This document shows positions 16,646 through 26,351 of a stretch of 41,626 nt of DNA, piece after piece. A program made the position numbers and the translations under genes. Source of the stretch: Erysipelothrix sp. (GTDB lineage Bacteria; Bacillota_I; Bacilli_A; Erysipelotrichales; Erysipelotrichaceae). The notes beneath the pieces are model-generated. The model was not told where the DNA came from, did not search any database, and saw nothing but the letters and a program-made list of their open reading frames with translations. The DNA lies in contig JAAYGI010000021.1 in NCBI GenBank assembly GCA_012727815.1, positions 1-41,626 on the forward strand, in the 5' to 3' direction. How positions within the stretch are numbered: position 1 is the stretch's first letter; each line of letters starts with the position of its first letter.

Positions 16646-17708
16646 TAATCAAACCATAGGAATTATAGGAGCAGGTCAGTTGGGTCTTTATATGATGCAA
16701 GCAGCGCAAAACATGGGTTTTTCTGTAGTGACATATGACCCTGATATAAATGCACCTGCACACAAATATGCGGACACAACTTTTGTAAATGAATTTTCTG
16801 ATATAGAAGCATTCAAAAGATTCTATGAAAAAGTTGATATTATAACGTATGAATTTGAAAACATTGATGAATCAGTACTGAAATTAGGACAAGATAAAAT
16901 TCCACAAGGTATTGATTTGTTAAACTACAGTAAGCATAGATTTAAAGAATTAACGCTTGCTCAAGAATTAGGTATTCCTACTATAAAAAGTGTGTATCTA
17001 AAAAATACAAACCATTCAAAAGAACTTTCAAAATTAAAACTACCCCTTATCCAAAAAACATGTCAGTTTGGATATGATGGTAAAGGACAAAAGATTTGTC
17101 AAAAACTTGATGAAATAGAAGTATTAGAAGAATCACTGGTTTCAGAATACATTAAATATGATTATGAAGTCTCTGTTATTTTAATTAGAGGAAAACACAA
17201 CACAACATGTTTTCCATTAATTAAAAATCAACACAAGGGTGGAATACTAGAAACTTCAATTCCTACAAAAGATACTGAATCTATCGCGATTGAATATGCT
17301 GAAAAAATTGCTGATCATACTAATTATATAGGAGTGATGGCGGTTGAGTTTTTTGTTAAAGATGGAAAAGTTATATTTAACGAAATAGCACCAAGACCTC
17401 ATAACTCAGGACATTATACCTTAGTAGGGTCATACAAATCACAATTTCAATTACACATAGAGGCAATCCTGGGATATGAACTTGACCAAGCACAAAACAT
17501 TGATGAAGCATGTGTCATGTTGAATGTATTAGGAAAAGATTACTTACAGGCTAAAAATACTTATTACAAATATGAAAACACCCATTTTTATGATTATGGT
17601 AAAAAAGGAATCAAATCAGATAGAAAAATGGGACATATTATATTTTTAGGAAATGATGCATATGATAATGCTGAAAAGTTCAAAGAGGGAGAAAAAAATG
17701 GGTTGTAA
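16638..17708 (+). CDS. purK: N5-carboxyaminoimidazole ribonucleotide synthase PurK
   Basis: ATP-grasp enzyme, 356 aa, making N5-CAIR from AIR, bicarbonate and ATP. Visible: N-terminal substrate-binding fold [13 protein letters not shown], the ATP-grasp lid [32 protein letters not shown], and the metal/phosphate site [18 protein letters not shown] 16638 lies inside the end of purE. Its last 11 bases overlap the purL start. PurE plus PurK is the bacterial two-step route, so the step needs no glutamine. Confidence 0.96.
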   Translation: MNSNQTIGIIGAGQLGLYMMQAAQNMGFSVVTYDPDINAPAHKYADTTFVNEFSDIEAFKRFYEKVDIITYEFENIDESVLKLGQDKIPQGIDLLNYSKHRFKELTLAQELGIPTIKSVYLKNTNHSKELSKLKLPLIQKTCQFGYDGKGQKICQKLDEIEVLEESLVSEYIKYDYEVSVILIRGKHNTTCFPLIKNQHKGGILETSIPTKDTESIAIEYAEKIADHTNYIGVMAVEFFVKDGKVIFNEIAPRPHNSGHYTLVGSYKSQFQLHIEAILGYELDQAQNIDEACVMLNVLGKDYLQAKNTYYKYENTHFYDYGKKGIKSDRKMGHIIFLGNDAYDNAEKFKEGEKNGL

Positions 17709-20700
17709 ATATTTTGTTGCACTAAATGATGATAACTATAAAGAAACAGTATTAGATGTTCTAGGAATTGAATTAAAGAACTTTAAGACATTCTTACAGT
17801 ATGAATTTGACAATGACATCTCAAAAGAAAATTTTGAAAAGATGTTAGGAAAATCAGAAATACCAAAACTTGAAGAAAAAGACACTCTGATTATAGAACC
17901 TTTAAATTCTCAGTTTTGTATGCGTAATACATCACTAGAAGAAATTCTAAAGATGAATGGAATAAAAGTTCAAGGTAAGGTTTCTACAGTTTATACATTT
18001 GAAACACTTTCTAAAGAAGATATAGAAACACTAGAGAATTACTCATACAATCCAGTTGAAAAGAAAGTAAAGAAAATTGATGAACCTTCAATTTTCAAAC
18101 AAAGTCCTTCATTAAAATCTACATCTATTGAAGGTTTCAATGATTTAGATTCTAATGAACTGAAAGAATATTATACAAAAGAAGGATTATCAATGACTTT
18201 TGATGATATTCAGTATGTACAAAAATATTTTCTAGAAGAGGGAAGAAACCCAACAGAAACAGAACTAAAAGTTATCGATACTTACTGGTCTGATCACTGT
18301 AGACATACAACATTTAATACAACACTTTCAAAAATTGATATCGATAATTTTAAATACAGTAAGTTAATTGAAGATTCATTAAAACTATATTTAAATGATA
18401 AAAAGGAATTAAATCGTGATGCAAAACCATTAACATTAATGGACATTGCAACACAAGCTGCACGTTATCACAAAAACATTGATGGTGAAAAACTTGTTGA
18501 AGTTAGTGATGAAGTGAATGCTGCAAGTATTGTAGTAAACATAGAAGTAGATGGTATTGAAGAACCATGGTTGCTTATGTTTAAAAACGAAACACACAAT
18601 CACCCTACAGAAATAGAACCCTTTGGTGGAGCCGCTACATGTGTAGGTGGTGCAATACGAGATCCATTAAGCGGACGTGCTTATGTATATCAAGCAATGA
18701 GAATTGGTGGAACAGGCGATATACTAACACCTTATAAAGATACTTTAGACCATAAACTGCCACAAAGAACAATTGCAACTGTTGCAAGTTTAGGAAATGC
18801 ATCTTATGGAAATCAAATCGGTCTAACAAATACTTATTCAAGAGATGTTTACCATGATTCATATCTTGCAAAACATATGGAACTGGGTGCAGTAGTCGGT
18901 GCAGTAAGACAAAAAGATGTCTTACGTGGTACTCCAAAACTAGATGATGTCATTGTTATGTTAGGTGGAAGAACTGGTAGAGATGGTGTAGGAGGTGCTA
19001 CAGGATCATCTGTAATGCACGATAAAGAATCTATCAAAGAAAGTGCATCAGAAGTTCAAAAAGGGAATCCTCATATCGAAAGAAAGATTATTAAACTCTT
19101 TAAAAATCCAGAAGTCAGCAAACTTATTGTAAGTAGCAATGACTTTGGAGCAGGTGGTGTATCTGTTGCGATAGGGGAATTGGCAGATAGCATTCATATT
19201 AATTTAGATAAGGTTAATTTAAAGTATGAAGGACTCAATGCATGTGAAATTGCAATCAGTGAATCTCAAGAAAGAATGGCAGTTGTGCTTGATCCTAAAG
19301 ACCTTGAATTCTTCTTAGAGGCATGTGAAAAAGAATCGATTGAAGCAAGTGTTGTCGCAAAAGTAACGGACACTCAAAGACTTGTTATGGAATATAAAAA
19401 TGAAATTATATTCGATATAAGCAGAGAGTTTATTGACAGTTCAGGTGTTGTACAAAATACTGAAGTACATGTAACGGATAACAATAAAGTATCACCATTT
19501 GTAAAAGTACATGATAATTCTAAAGAGGATTTAGTAAGAATACTATCTACTCTTGAATTTACATCACAAAAACCAATGATTCAATCTTTTGACTTTAGTA
19601 TCGGACAATCTACAGTCTTCAGTCCACTTGCAGGTAAGAATCAATTAACAGAAAATATTGCAAGTATTCAAACATTCCCAATTAAAGATACAAATACAGT
19701 TTCTGTATTAACACAAGGATTTATACCAAAACTAAGTGAATACAATCCATACTTAGGTGCATATATGTCAGTTTATGAATCTGTATTAAAAACAATTGCA
19801 GTAGGGGGTCTTAAAGATAAAATGGCTTTATCTTTCCAAGAATACTTCAATCGTTTAACAAGTTATGAAAAATGGGGAAATGTACTTCAAACAATGCTTG
19901 GCTCGTATCAAGCACAAAAGGATTTAAAACTGAGTGCTATTGGTGGTAAGGATAGTATGAGTGGTAGTTTTGAAGATTTAGATGTCCTAGATACCTTTGT
20001 TTCATTTGCTTGTTCTAAACAGGAAAGTGACAAGCTAGTAACTGCAGATATTAAAAATACAGATTCATATCTATATAAAATAGAAAGTCCATTGGTAGAT
20101 GGTGCTTACAAACTTGATTTTGAAGCGCTTGATGCTTACCAAGAACTAATAAAAGATAAAAAAGTTTTAAGTGCAATGAGTACAGAACACAGAACAGAAC
20201 TACTTACATTAATTCAAATGGCTTTAGGAAACGATATCGGATTTGAAGTATATGAAGATTTAAATATCTTTAATCCAGGAGTACTGGTATTTGAATCTAA
20301 AGATGAACTTGATTCAAAACATTTCAAATTGATTGGTAAAACTCATTCAGAAGATACTGTAAGGACACTGAGTTCTTCAATAAATTTAGAAGACTTAAAA
20401 TCAGCTTACACTAAAACACTTAAAGAAATTTATCCATGTGATGAAGCGGTGTTAGAGGCATCACCATACTCTCCAAAATCATATAAAGTAAATGGTTTAA
20501 AAGCATACATACCACTCTTTACGGGTACTGTTAATGAAATTGATTTGAAGAATAAACTTGAAGAGAATGGATACACTGTTTTAATGTCACGTATAGATAC
20601 TGAAGACCTTAAACAGTCAATCTCAACATTTAAAGCACATCTTGAAGAAACTGATCTACTTATCTTAACGGGTGATTATGTTCCAAATGATGAGCTAATC

Positions 20701-21219
20701 GGAAAACAAAGTATCATTGCAAACTTCTTGAACTTACCAGAAATTAAAGAATCAATTGAGACTCATATTGAAAAAGGTCATAAGATTCTAGGATTAGATG
20801 GTGGTTACAACGGACTTATTCAAGTTGGATTGCTACCTTATGGAAAATATGTAGAAACAGATAACAGTTTAAATACAAGTTTAAGAGCAAAAAATTTACT
20901 TGTAGATCTAAAATGTATTAATAACAAGAGCAGCTGGCTGGGTGATATTAATGTAGATGAATCTGTAAGACTACCTTTATCTACATACTTTAATTCAATT
21001 ACACTTGATGAGAAAACAAAAGAATATATTGAAGAAAACAAAAATACAAAATTCATCTACAAAGATTTACCAGAAATGATGGTATCTAATGATGATAATG
21101 TTTGTGGTTCAATAACACATGATGCACGTATTAATACAAATACATTTAAGAATCAGAATGTACTTGGTAAAGGACTATTTATGAACATAGGAACAACAAT
21201 TGAAAGAGGAAACAAATAA
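17698..21219 (+). CDS. purL: FGAM synthase PurL, fused large type with a degenerate glutaminase domain
   Basis: 1173 aa, large form: PurS-like N-terminal domain, two-lobed synthetase and C-terminal glutaminase domain (about residues 930-1173). Synthetase motifs look intact: SDHCRHTTF, NETHNHPTEIEPFGGAAT, GGRTGRDGVGGATGSS, SNDFGAGGVS and GGKDSMSGS. The glutaminase does not: the nucleophile elbow, normally GICNGFQAL, reads GLDGGYNGL with Asp1034 in place of Cys (codon 20797-20799), and the usual C-terminal GHSER/PHPER motif reads GTTIER (1165-1170) with no His. FGAM formation here should depend on free ammonia or another donor. No separate purQ or purS is present in the operon. ATG 17698 follows GAGGGAG. 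Slightly shorter than usual large PurL proteins (about 1250-1300 aa). Confidence 0.94.
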   Translation: MGCKYFVALNDDNYKETVLDVLGIELKNFKTFLQYEFDNDISKENFEKMLGKSEIPKLEEKDTLIIEPLNSQFCMRNTSLEEILKMNGIKVQGKVSTVYTFETLSKEDIETLENYSYNPVEKKVKKIDEPSIFKQSPSLKSTSIEGFNDLDSNELKEYYTKEGLSMTFDDIQYVQKYFLEEGRNPTETELKVIDTYWSDHCRHTTFNTTLSKIDIDNFKYSKLIEDSLKLYLNDKKELNRDAKPLTLMDIATQAARYHKNIDGEKLVEVSDEVNAASIVVNIEVDGIEEPWLLMFKNETHNHPTEIEPFGGAATCVGGAIRDPLSGRAYVYQAMRIGGTGDILTPYKDTLDHKLPQRTIATVASLGNASYGNQIGLTNTYSRDVYHDSYLAKHMELGAVVGAVRQKDVLRGTPKLDDVIVMLGGRTGRDGVGGATGSSVMHDKESIKESASEVQKGNPHIERKIIKLFKNPEVSKLIVSSNDFGAGGVSVAIGELADSIHINLDKVNLKYEGLNACEIAISESQERMAVVLDPKDLEFFLEACEKESIEASVVAKVTDTQRLVMEYKNEIIFDISREFIDSSGVVQNTEVHVTDNNKVSPFVKVHDNSKEDLVRILSTLEFTSQKPMIQSFDFSIGQSTVFSPLAGKNQLTENIASIQTFPIKDTNTVSVLTQGFIPKLSEYNPYLGAYMSVYESVLKTIAVGGLKDKMALSFQEYFNRLTSYEKWGNVLQTMLGSYQAQKDLKLSAIGGKDSMSGSFEDLDVLDTFVSFACSKQESDKLVTADIKNTDSYLYKIESPLVDGAYKLDFEALDAYQELIKDKKVLSAMSTEHRTELLTLIQMALGNDIGFEVYEDLNIFNPGVLVFESKDELDSKHFKLIGKTHSEDTVRTLSSSINLEDLKSAYTKTLKEIYPCDEAVLEASPYSPKSYKVNGLKAYIPLFTGTVNEIDLKNKLEENGYTVLMSRIDTEDLKQSISTFKAHLEETDLLILTGDYVPNDELIGKQSIIANFLNLPEIKESIETHIEKGHKILGLDGGYNGLIQVGLLPYGKYVETDNSLNTSLRAKNLLVDLKCINNKSSWLGDINVDESVRLPLSTYFNSITLDEKTKEYIEENKNTKFIYKDLPEMMVSNDDNVCGSITHDARINTNTFKNQNVLGKGLFMNIGTTIERGNK

Positions 21220-21920
21220 TGATATTACTATATGAAGGAAAATCAAAACGTATATTTCAAGCAGAAAAAGAAGATGAAGTAGTAATTGAGTATAAGGATG
21301 AAGTAACAGCATTCAACTCACTTAAAAAAGCAAGTATTACAAATAAGGGGATTGTTTGTAGTAAAATTAGTGCTTATATTTATAAATATTTGCATGATAA
21401 AGGTGTGCCATCACACTTCGTCAAACAAATAGATGATACTCACCAACTTTGTAAAAAAGTTGATGTTGTTGCTCTTGAAGTAATTGTTAGAAATATAGCA
21501 TCAGGATCTATTGTAGAAAACTTAGGATTCAAAGAAGGCTATATCTTTGAAGAACCAATCATTGAATTTTGTTATAAAGATGATGCATTGAAAGACCCAA
21601 TGGTAAATTCATCACACATTAAAGCATTGAAGCTATGTGATGAAAAGACATTAGAATCAATTAAAGAGATGACACTAAATATAAATAAGCATCTAATAGA
21701 ACTATTTAGTGAAGCAAACATAACAGTAGTAGATTTTAAATTAGAGTTTGGACACGATAAAGATAATACACTTTTATTAGCAGATGAAATATCACCTGAC
21801 AATATGCGCTTATGGGATAAAGATACCAATGAAAAACTTGATAAAGATACCTATAGACATGACATTGGGGATTTACATACTGCATACACAGAAGTACTAA
21901 ACAGACTGGAAGCTATTTAA
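21219..21920 (+). CDS. purC: SAICAR synthase PurC
   Basis: 233-aa ATP-dependent ligase adding aspartate to CAIR. Family signatures: LYEGKSKRIF near the N-terminus with the phosphate loop, NKGIVCSKIS, EVIVRNIASGSIV, and LADEISPDNMRLWD near the C-terminus with the metal-binding acidic residues. All active-site segments are intact. ATG shares its A with the last base of the purL stop; the 3' end shares one base with purF. purB, which lies between purK and purC in Bacillus, is not in this operon. Confidence 0.97.
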   Translation: MILLYEGKSKRIFQAEKEDEVVIEYKDEVTAFNSLKKASITNKGIVCSKISAYIYKYLHDKGVPSHFVKQIDDTHQLCKKVDVVALEVIVRNIASGSIVENLGFKEGYIFEEPIIEFCYKDDALKDPMVNSSHIKALKLCDEKTLESIKEMTLNINKHLIELFSEANITVVDFKLEFGHDKDNTLLLADEISPDNMRLWDKDTNEKLDKDTYRHDIGDLHTAYTEVLNRLEAI

Positions 21921-23275
21921 TGAGTGGAGTATTAGGTATCTACAATGTTGAATCAGCATCCAGAGCGCTCTATTATGGCTTACATACATTACAGCACAGG
22001 GGACAAGAAGGTGCTGGAATTGTTAGTTCAGATGGAAAAAATTTATTGACATATAAAAGAACGGGAATGGTTAGAAGTATATTTAAAGAAAATATACTTC
22101 AAACTCTAGTAGGAGATATGGCAATAGGTCATGTTCACTATCCAACTAAAGAAACACTGAACCCACAAAATATTCAACCTCTCACATTTCATAGATCACA
22201 AGATGCATTCTCATGTTGTTTACATGGTGATGTTATTAATGCATTACAAATAAGAGAATATCTAGAAGACAAAGGATCAATATTTCAAACAGATTCAGAT
22301 GTCGAAGTATTTTCTCAACTCTTAGCTTTAAATCAAAAGAAGTCATTTGAAAAGAACTTAACACACTGCTTGAATCAGATGGAAGGTTCATTTGGTATGC
22401 TATATGTATCAGAAACAAAAATGGTTGCTGTAAGGGATCGCTATGGCCTGTCACCACTTGTATTGGGGAAACTCGATGATGGTTATGTCATCAGTAGTGA
22501 ATCATGTGCTTTTAATACATTAGGAGCAACTTATATTAGAGATATTAAACCAGGTGAAGTATTAATATTTGAAAATGGAAGCTACAAAAGTCTCTTCTAT
22601 GCGAAAAATACCGAAACACATGTTTCAGCAATGGAGTACATTTATTACTCAAGACCTGATTCAAACATTGAAGGTATCAACGTTCATATCGCAAGGAAAA
22701 ACACAGGTAAGATGCTTGCAAAAGAAGCAGGTGTTGATGCTGATATTGTAATTGGTGTTCCAGATTCAGCTCTAAGTGCTGCACATGGTTATGCTGAACA
22801 AACAGGCTTACCATATGAGATGGGTCTTATTAAAAACAGATACATAGGACGCACCTTTATTATGCCGACACAACATTTACGAAAAGAAGGTGTTCTCTTA
22901 AAATTATCACCTGTTGCTTCAGTAATTGAAGGTAAAAGAATTGTACTGATTGATGATTCAATTGTACGTGGTACAACATCAGTATCAATAGTAAAGATGT
23001 TAAAAGATGCAGGTGCTAAAGAAATACACTTAAGAATAGCGTCACCTGCAATCATATCATCACAATTCTACGGACTAGATTCCTATGAAAATAATGATTT
23101 AATTTCAAAAAAATATGACAAAGAAGCATTAAAAGATTTTATCGGTGTAGATTCACTGGAATTCTTAAGTGTTGAAGGCTTACAAAGTGCAATTGGAGAT
23201 GTAGGTTTATATATGGGATGCTTTAATAAAGTATATCCAACACATCTATATGAAAGGGTAAGAAACAATGAGTAG
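21920..23275 (+). CDS. purF: Amidophosphoribosyltransferase PurF with a degenerate glutaminase site
   Basis: 451 aa. Normally makes phosphoribosylamine from PRPP and glutamine: an N-terminal Ntn glutaminase supplies ammonia to a C-terminal PRTase. The PRTase half is intact (PRPP loop VLIDDSIVRGTTS, DSALSAAHGYA, RYIGRTF). The glutaminase half starts MSGVLGIYN, so Ser replaces the catalytic N-terminal Cys (codon 21923-21925). GHVRYPT reads GHVHYPT (Arg73 equivalent to His, codon 22136-22138), and the oxyanion motif AHNGNL reads CLHGDV (Asn101 equivalent to His, codon 22223-22225). LQHRGQ and the Asp127 region are kept. Ligand cysteines of the Bacillus-type iron-sulfur cluster are mostly absent (e.g. 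SQFYGLD for PCFYGID). No upstream propeptide start exists: ATG overlaps the purC stop. Predicted to be ammonia-dependent. Confidence 0.94.
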   Translation: MSGVLGIYNVESASRALYYGLHTLQHRGQEGAGIVSSDGKNLLTYKRTGMVRSIFKENILQTLVGDMAIGHVHYPTKETLNPQNIQPLTFHRSQDAFSCCLHGDVINALQIREYLEDKGSIFQTDSDVEVFSQLLALNQKKSFEKNLTHCLNQMEGSFGMLYVSETKMVAVRDRYGLSPLVLGKLDDGYVISSESCAFNTLGATYIRDIKPGEVLIFENGSYKSLFYAKNTETHVSAMEYIYYSRPDSNIEGINVHIARKNTGKMLAKEAGVDADIVIGVPDSALSAAHGYAEQTGLPYEMGLIKNRYIGRTFIMPTQHLRKEGVLLKLSPVASVIEGKRIVLIDDSIVRGTTSVSIVKMLKDAGAKEIHLRIASPAIISSQFYGLDSYENNDLISKKYDKEALKDFIGVDSLEFLSVEGLQSAIGDVGLYMGCFNKVYPTHLYERVRNNE

Positions 23276-24275
23276 AAGATATGAAGAGTCTGGTGTAGAT
23301 TTAGAAAAAGGATATGAGTCAGTAGAACGCATAAAGAAACATATTAAAAGAACTGAAAATATGGGGGTTATGGGTGGCATTGGTGCTTTTGGAGGTCTCT
23401 TTGATTTAGCAAAGTACAACTATGAAGATCCTGTTTTAGTAAGTGGTACAGATGGGGTAGGAACAAAACTACAACTGGCAATCGATTACAACAAGCATGA
23501 AACTATTGGTATTGATCTTGTTGCAATGTGCGTAAATGACATTATTACTCAAAATGCAAAACCCTTATTTTTCTTAGATTATTTAGCAGTAGGAAAAAAC
23601 AACCCACTTACAATCGAAAAAATTGTAGCGGGTATTAGTGATGGATGTGTCATTTCCAAAATGGCTTTAATTGGTGGGGAAACAGCTGAAATGCCAGGTA
23701 TGTATGCTGAAGATTCATATGACCTTGCAGGTTTTGCAGTGGGATGTGCTGAGCGAAGCATGCTACCTGATACAAATAAGGTAGAAGCAGGTAATGTACT
23801 ACTTGGTTTCCACAGTAGTGGGTTTCATTCAAATGGTTATTCATTAATTAGAAATATTATTGAAACTTCAAAAGTTGATATGAATTTCTTATTAGATGCC
23901 AAAACAGTCATAGATCATCTTATGACACCGACTAAAATATATGTTAAAGAAATTGAAAAACTTAAAACTTTTGGTATTATTAACAGTATGATGCATATTA
24001 CAGGTGGCGGTTTTGAAGAAAACATTCCACGAGGTCTTCCGGAAGGATTTAGTGCTAGCATAGACATGAATACATGGCCAATACCAAAAATCATTACATA
24101 TATTCAAGAACAAGGGAACTTGAGTGATATTGAAATGATGCAAGTTTTTAATTATGGTATTGGATTCATCTGTGTTGTATCTGAAGATGTTGCCTTATCA
24201 TATCTTAAAGAAAATGATGATGCATCAATTATTGGAAGGGTCACATTGGGTGAGACTTTGGAATATAAAGTATGA
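23268..24275 (+). CDS. purM: AIR synthetase PurM
   Basis: 335-aa ATP-dependent cyclase making aminoimidazole ribonucleotide from FGAM. Typical segments: YEESGVDLEKGYESVERIK, GGFGGLF-like IGAFGGLFDL, VSGTDGVGTKL, DLVAMCVNDI, LIGGETAEMPGMY and GFHSSGFHSNGYSL. All are present and uninterrupted. It starts within the last codons of purF and its TGA stop overlaps the purN start (ATGA), demonstrating that TGA is a stop codon in this genome. Confidence 0.97.
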   Translation: MSRRYEESGVDLEKGYESVERIKKHIKRTENMGVMGGIGAFGGLFDLAKYNYEDPVLVSGTDGVGTKLQLAIDYNKHETIGIDLVAMCVNDIITQNAKPLFFLDYLAVGKNNPLTIEKIVAGISDGCVISKMALIGGETAEMPGMYAEDSYDLAGFAVGCAERSMLPDTNKVEAGNVLLGFHSSGFHSNGYSLIRNIIETSKVDMNFLLDAKTVIDHLMTPTKIYVKEIEKLKTFGIINSMMHITGGGFEENIPRGLPEGFSASIDMNTWPIPKIITYIQEQGNLSDIEMMQVFNYGIGFICVVSEDVALSYLKENDDASIIGRVTLGETLEYKV

Positions 24276-24856
24276 GACTTTGTATATTAGCATCTGGTAG
24301 TGGTTCAAACTTTGAAGCAATCCAAACAGCCATTCTTGAAGAGGAATTAAGTGCGGATATAGTTTGTGTTATTTCAGATAAAATGGATGCTTATGTACAT
24401 AAACGTGCTCATAAGCATGAAATACCAACATATTTTATAAACTTTAAAGAACATCCAACAAGAGCGGCAGCAGAACATTCTATGTCCTTGATAATCGATA
24501 CATACAATCCTGATTATATTGTATGTGCAGGTTATATGAAGATTCTTGGAAATGATTTTGTAAATAAATATTCAGGGAAAATCCTAAATATACATCCATC
24601 CAAATTACCAAAATATAAAGGTTTAAATGCATTACAACAAGCATTGGATAATAATGAAAAAGAAATAGGGGTCAGTGTACATTATGTTGATGAAAGTCTT
24701 GATGGTGGACGTATCTTAAAACAAGTTGTGTTTCCTATCTATGAAGATGAATCACTGAGTGAAATTGAAAGTAAATTACACCAACATGAACATAAATTGT
24801 ATGTAGAGGTTTTAAAAAACATAAGGGAGATAAAAAATGAAAAAGGCATTAATTAG
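24272..24856 (+). CDS. purN: GAR transformylase PurN
   Basis: 194-aa folate-dependent phosphoribosylglycinamide formyltransferase. N-terminal phosphate-binding loop ILASGSGSNFEAI; catalytic Asn and His in LNIHPSKLPKYKG; catalytic Asp in VHYVDESLDGG. Use of 10-formyl-THF is expected. Four-base overlap with purM and 20-base overlap with purH keep it in the translationally coupled operon. Confidence 0.96.
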   Translation: MRLCILASGSGSNFEAIQTAILEEELSADIVCVISDKMDAYVHKRAHKHEIPTYFINFKEHPTRAAAEHSMSLIIDTYNPDYIVCAGYMKILGNDFVNKYSGKILNIHPSKLPKYKGLNALQQALDNNEKEIGVSVHYVDESLDGGRILKQVVFPIYEDESLSEIESKLHQHEHKLYVEVLKNIREIKNEKGIN

Positions 24857-26351
24857 TGTAAGTGATAAAACAAATATTGTATCATTTGCTAAATCTTTGA
24901 TTGAATTAGATTATGAAATTATATCTACAGGAAATACTTATAAAATTCTAGTTGAATCAGGTTTAAAAGTTGAGTCAGTCGAATCATATACTGGATTTCC
25001 TGAAATGCTAGGAGGACGTGTTAAGACATTGAATCCAAAGATTCATGCGGGTATTTTAGCACAAGCAGGTCAAGAAAATGAGTTGGCTGCACAAGATTAT
25101 GAATTTATTGATTTAGTATGTGTGAATCTATATCCATTCAAAGAAACATTAAAGTCAACATCAGATCGTGATACTTTGGTAGAAAACATTGATATTGGTG
25201 GACCAACAATGTTAAGAGCAGCAGCTAAAAACTTTAATCGTGTTACGGTTGTTGTTGATAATAATGACTTTGATGCTATTATCGAAGAAATTAAAGTAAA
25301 TGGAGAAACATCAAAAACAACAAGACAAACTTTAGCAAGTAAGGTATTTCAACATACTGCATCTTATGATGCACTTATCTTTAAAACACTTAATAGCTGG
25401 AATGAGACGCCTTTAACAAATCAATACATCCAAAGTTATGATTTAAAAGAAACATTAAGATATGGAGAAAATCCACATCAAAAAGCTTGGGTATATCAAG
25501 ATGAAACAAACCAAGATGCTTCTTTACTCTCATGTGTTCAATTACACGGAAAAGCTTTGTCATACAATAACTATAATGATGCACAGGCTGCTCTTGATAT
25601 TGTGAGTGAGTTTGATGCACCTTGTGTGGTAGCTGTAAAACATATGAATCCATGTGGTGTTAGCCTTGGGAAAAACATCGATGAAGCATTTGATAAAACA
25701 TATGCAGCAGATCCAGTTAGTATTTTTGGAGGTATTGTTGCATGTAATGGTGAAGTAACTAAAGAAACAGCAACTAAGTTAAATGATATCTTCTTAGAAA
25801 TTGTACTTGCGACATCATTTAGTGATGAAGCACTTGATGTATTAAAACAAAAAAAGAACTTAAGACTTCTAACATATATACCATTAACAAAAGAGAATAA
25901 GACACAGATGACAAGTTATCTTCCAGGAGGACTTTTAGTTCAAGAGGTTGATTCATTTGAAAATCCAAATACTTGGACGCTATCAAATGGTCATATGGAT
26001 GATGCAATGAAAGAAGACATGATCTTTGCTCAAAAAATTGTAAAACATGTTAAAAGTAATGCAATTGTACTTGCAAAAGATTTACAAACTGTAGGACTGG
26101 GTGCAGGACAAATGAATCGCGTTGGAGCTGCACTTATTGCTTGTGAACAAGCAGGTGAAAAAGCAAAAGGTTCTGTACTTGCAAGTGATGCATTCTTTCC
26201 AATGAGAGATACTGTAGATTTAGTAGCTAAATATGGTGTTAAGGGTATTGTTCAACCAGGAGGTTCAATTAAAGACAATGAATCGATTGAAGCGTGCAAA
26301 GAACATGATATTACTATGACCCTAACTCATAGAAGACACTTCAAACACTAA
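24837..26351 (+). CDS. purH: Bifunctional AICAR transformylase / IMP cyclohydrolase PurH
   Basis: 504 aa, last two steps to IMP. The N-terminal MGS-like cyclohydrolase domain shows ALISVSDKTNIV, STGNTYK, GFPEMLGGRVKTLNPKIH and DLVCVNLYPF. The AICAR transformylase domain has the catalytic Lys-His in VAVKHMNPCG, plus YGENPHQKA and the C-terminal FFPMRDTVDLV and GIVQPGGSIKDNE. Length and motifs are normal. GGGAGAT precedes ATG within the end of purN. Its stop shares one base with the purD start. Confidence 0.97.
   Translation: MKKALISVSDKTNIVSFAKSLIELDYEIISTGNTYKILVESGLKVESVESYTGFPEMLGGRVKTLNPKIHAGILAQAGQENELAAQDYEFIDLVCVNLYPFKETLKSTSDRDTLVENIDIGGPTMLRAAAKNFNRVTVVVDNNDFDAIIEEIKVNGETSKTTRQTLASKVFQHTASYDALIFKTLNSWNETPLTNQYIQSYDLKETLRYGENPHQKAWVYQDETNQDASLLSCVQLHGKALSYNNYNDAQAALDIVSEFDAPCVVAVKHMNPCGVSLGKNIDEAFDKTYAADPVSIFGGIVACNGEVTKETATKLNDIFLEIVLATSFSDEALDVLKQKKNLRLLTYIPLTKENKTQMTSYLPGGLLVQEVDSFENPNTWTLSNGHMDDAMKEDMIFAQKIVKHVKSNAIVLAKDLQTVGLGAGQMNRVGAALIACEQAGEKAKGSVLASDAFFPMRDTVDLVAKYGVKGIVQPGGSIKDNESIEACKEHDITMTLTHRRHFKH

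Noticed and set aside
21920-21930. Ser2 of PurF acting as an alternative Ntn nucleophile
   Set aside because: Ntn enzymes can use Ser, but the parallel loss of the Arg73 and Asn101 equivalents and the known inactivity of Cys1 changes make glutamine use unlikely.
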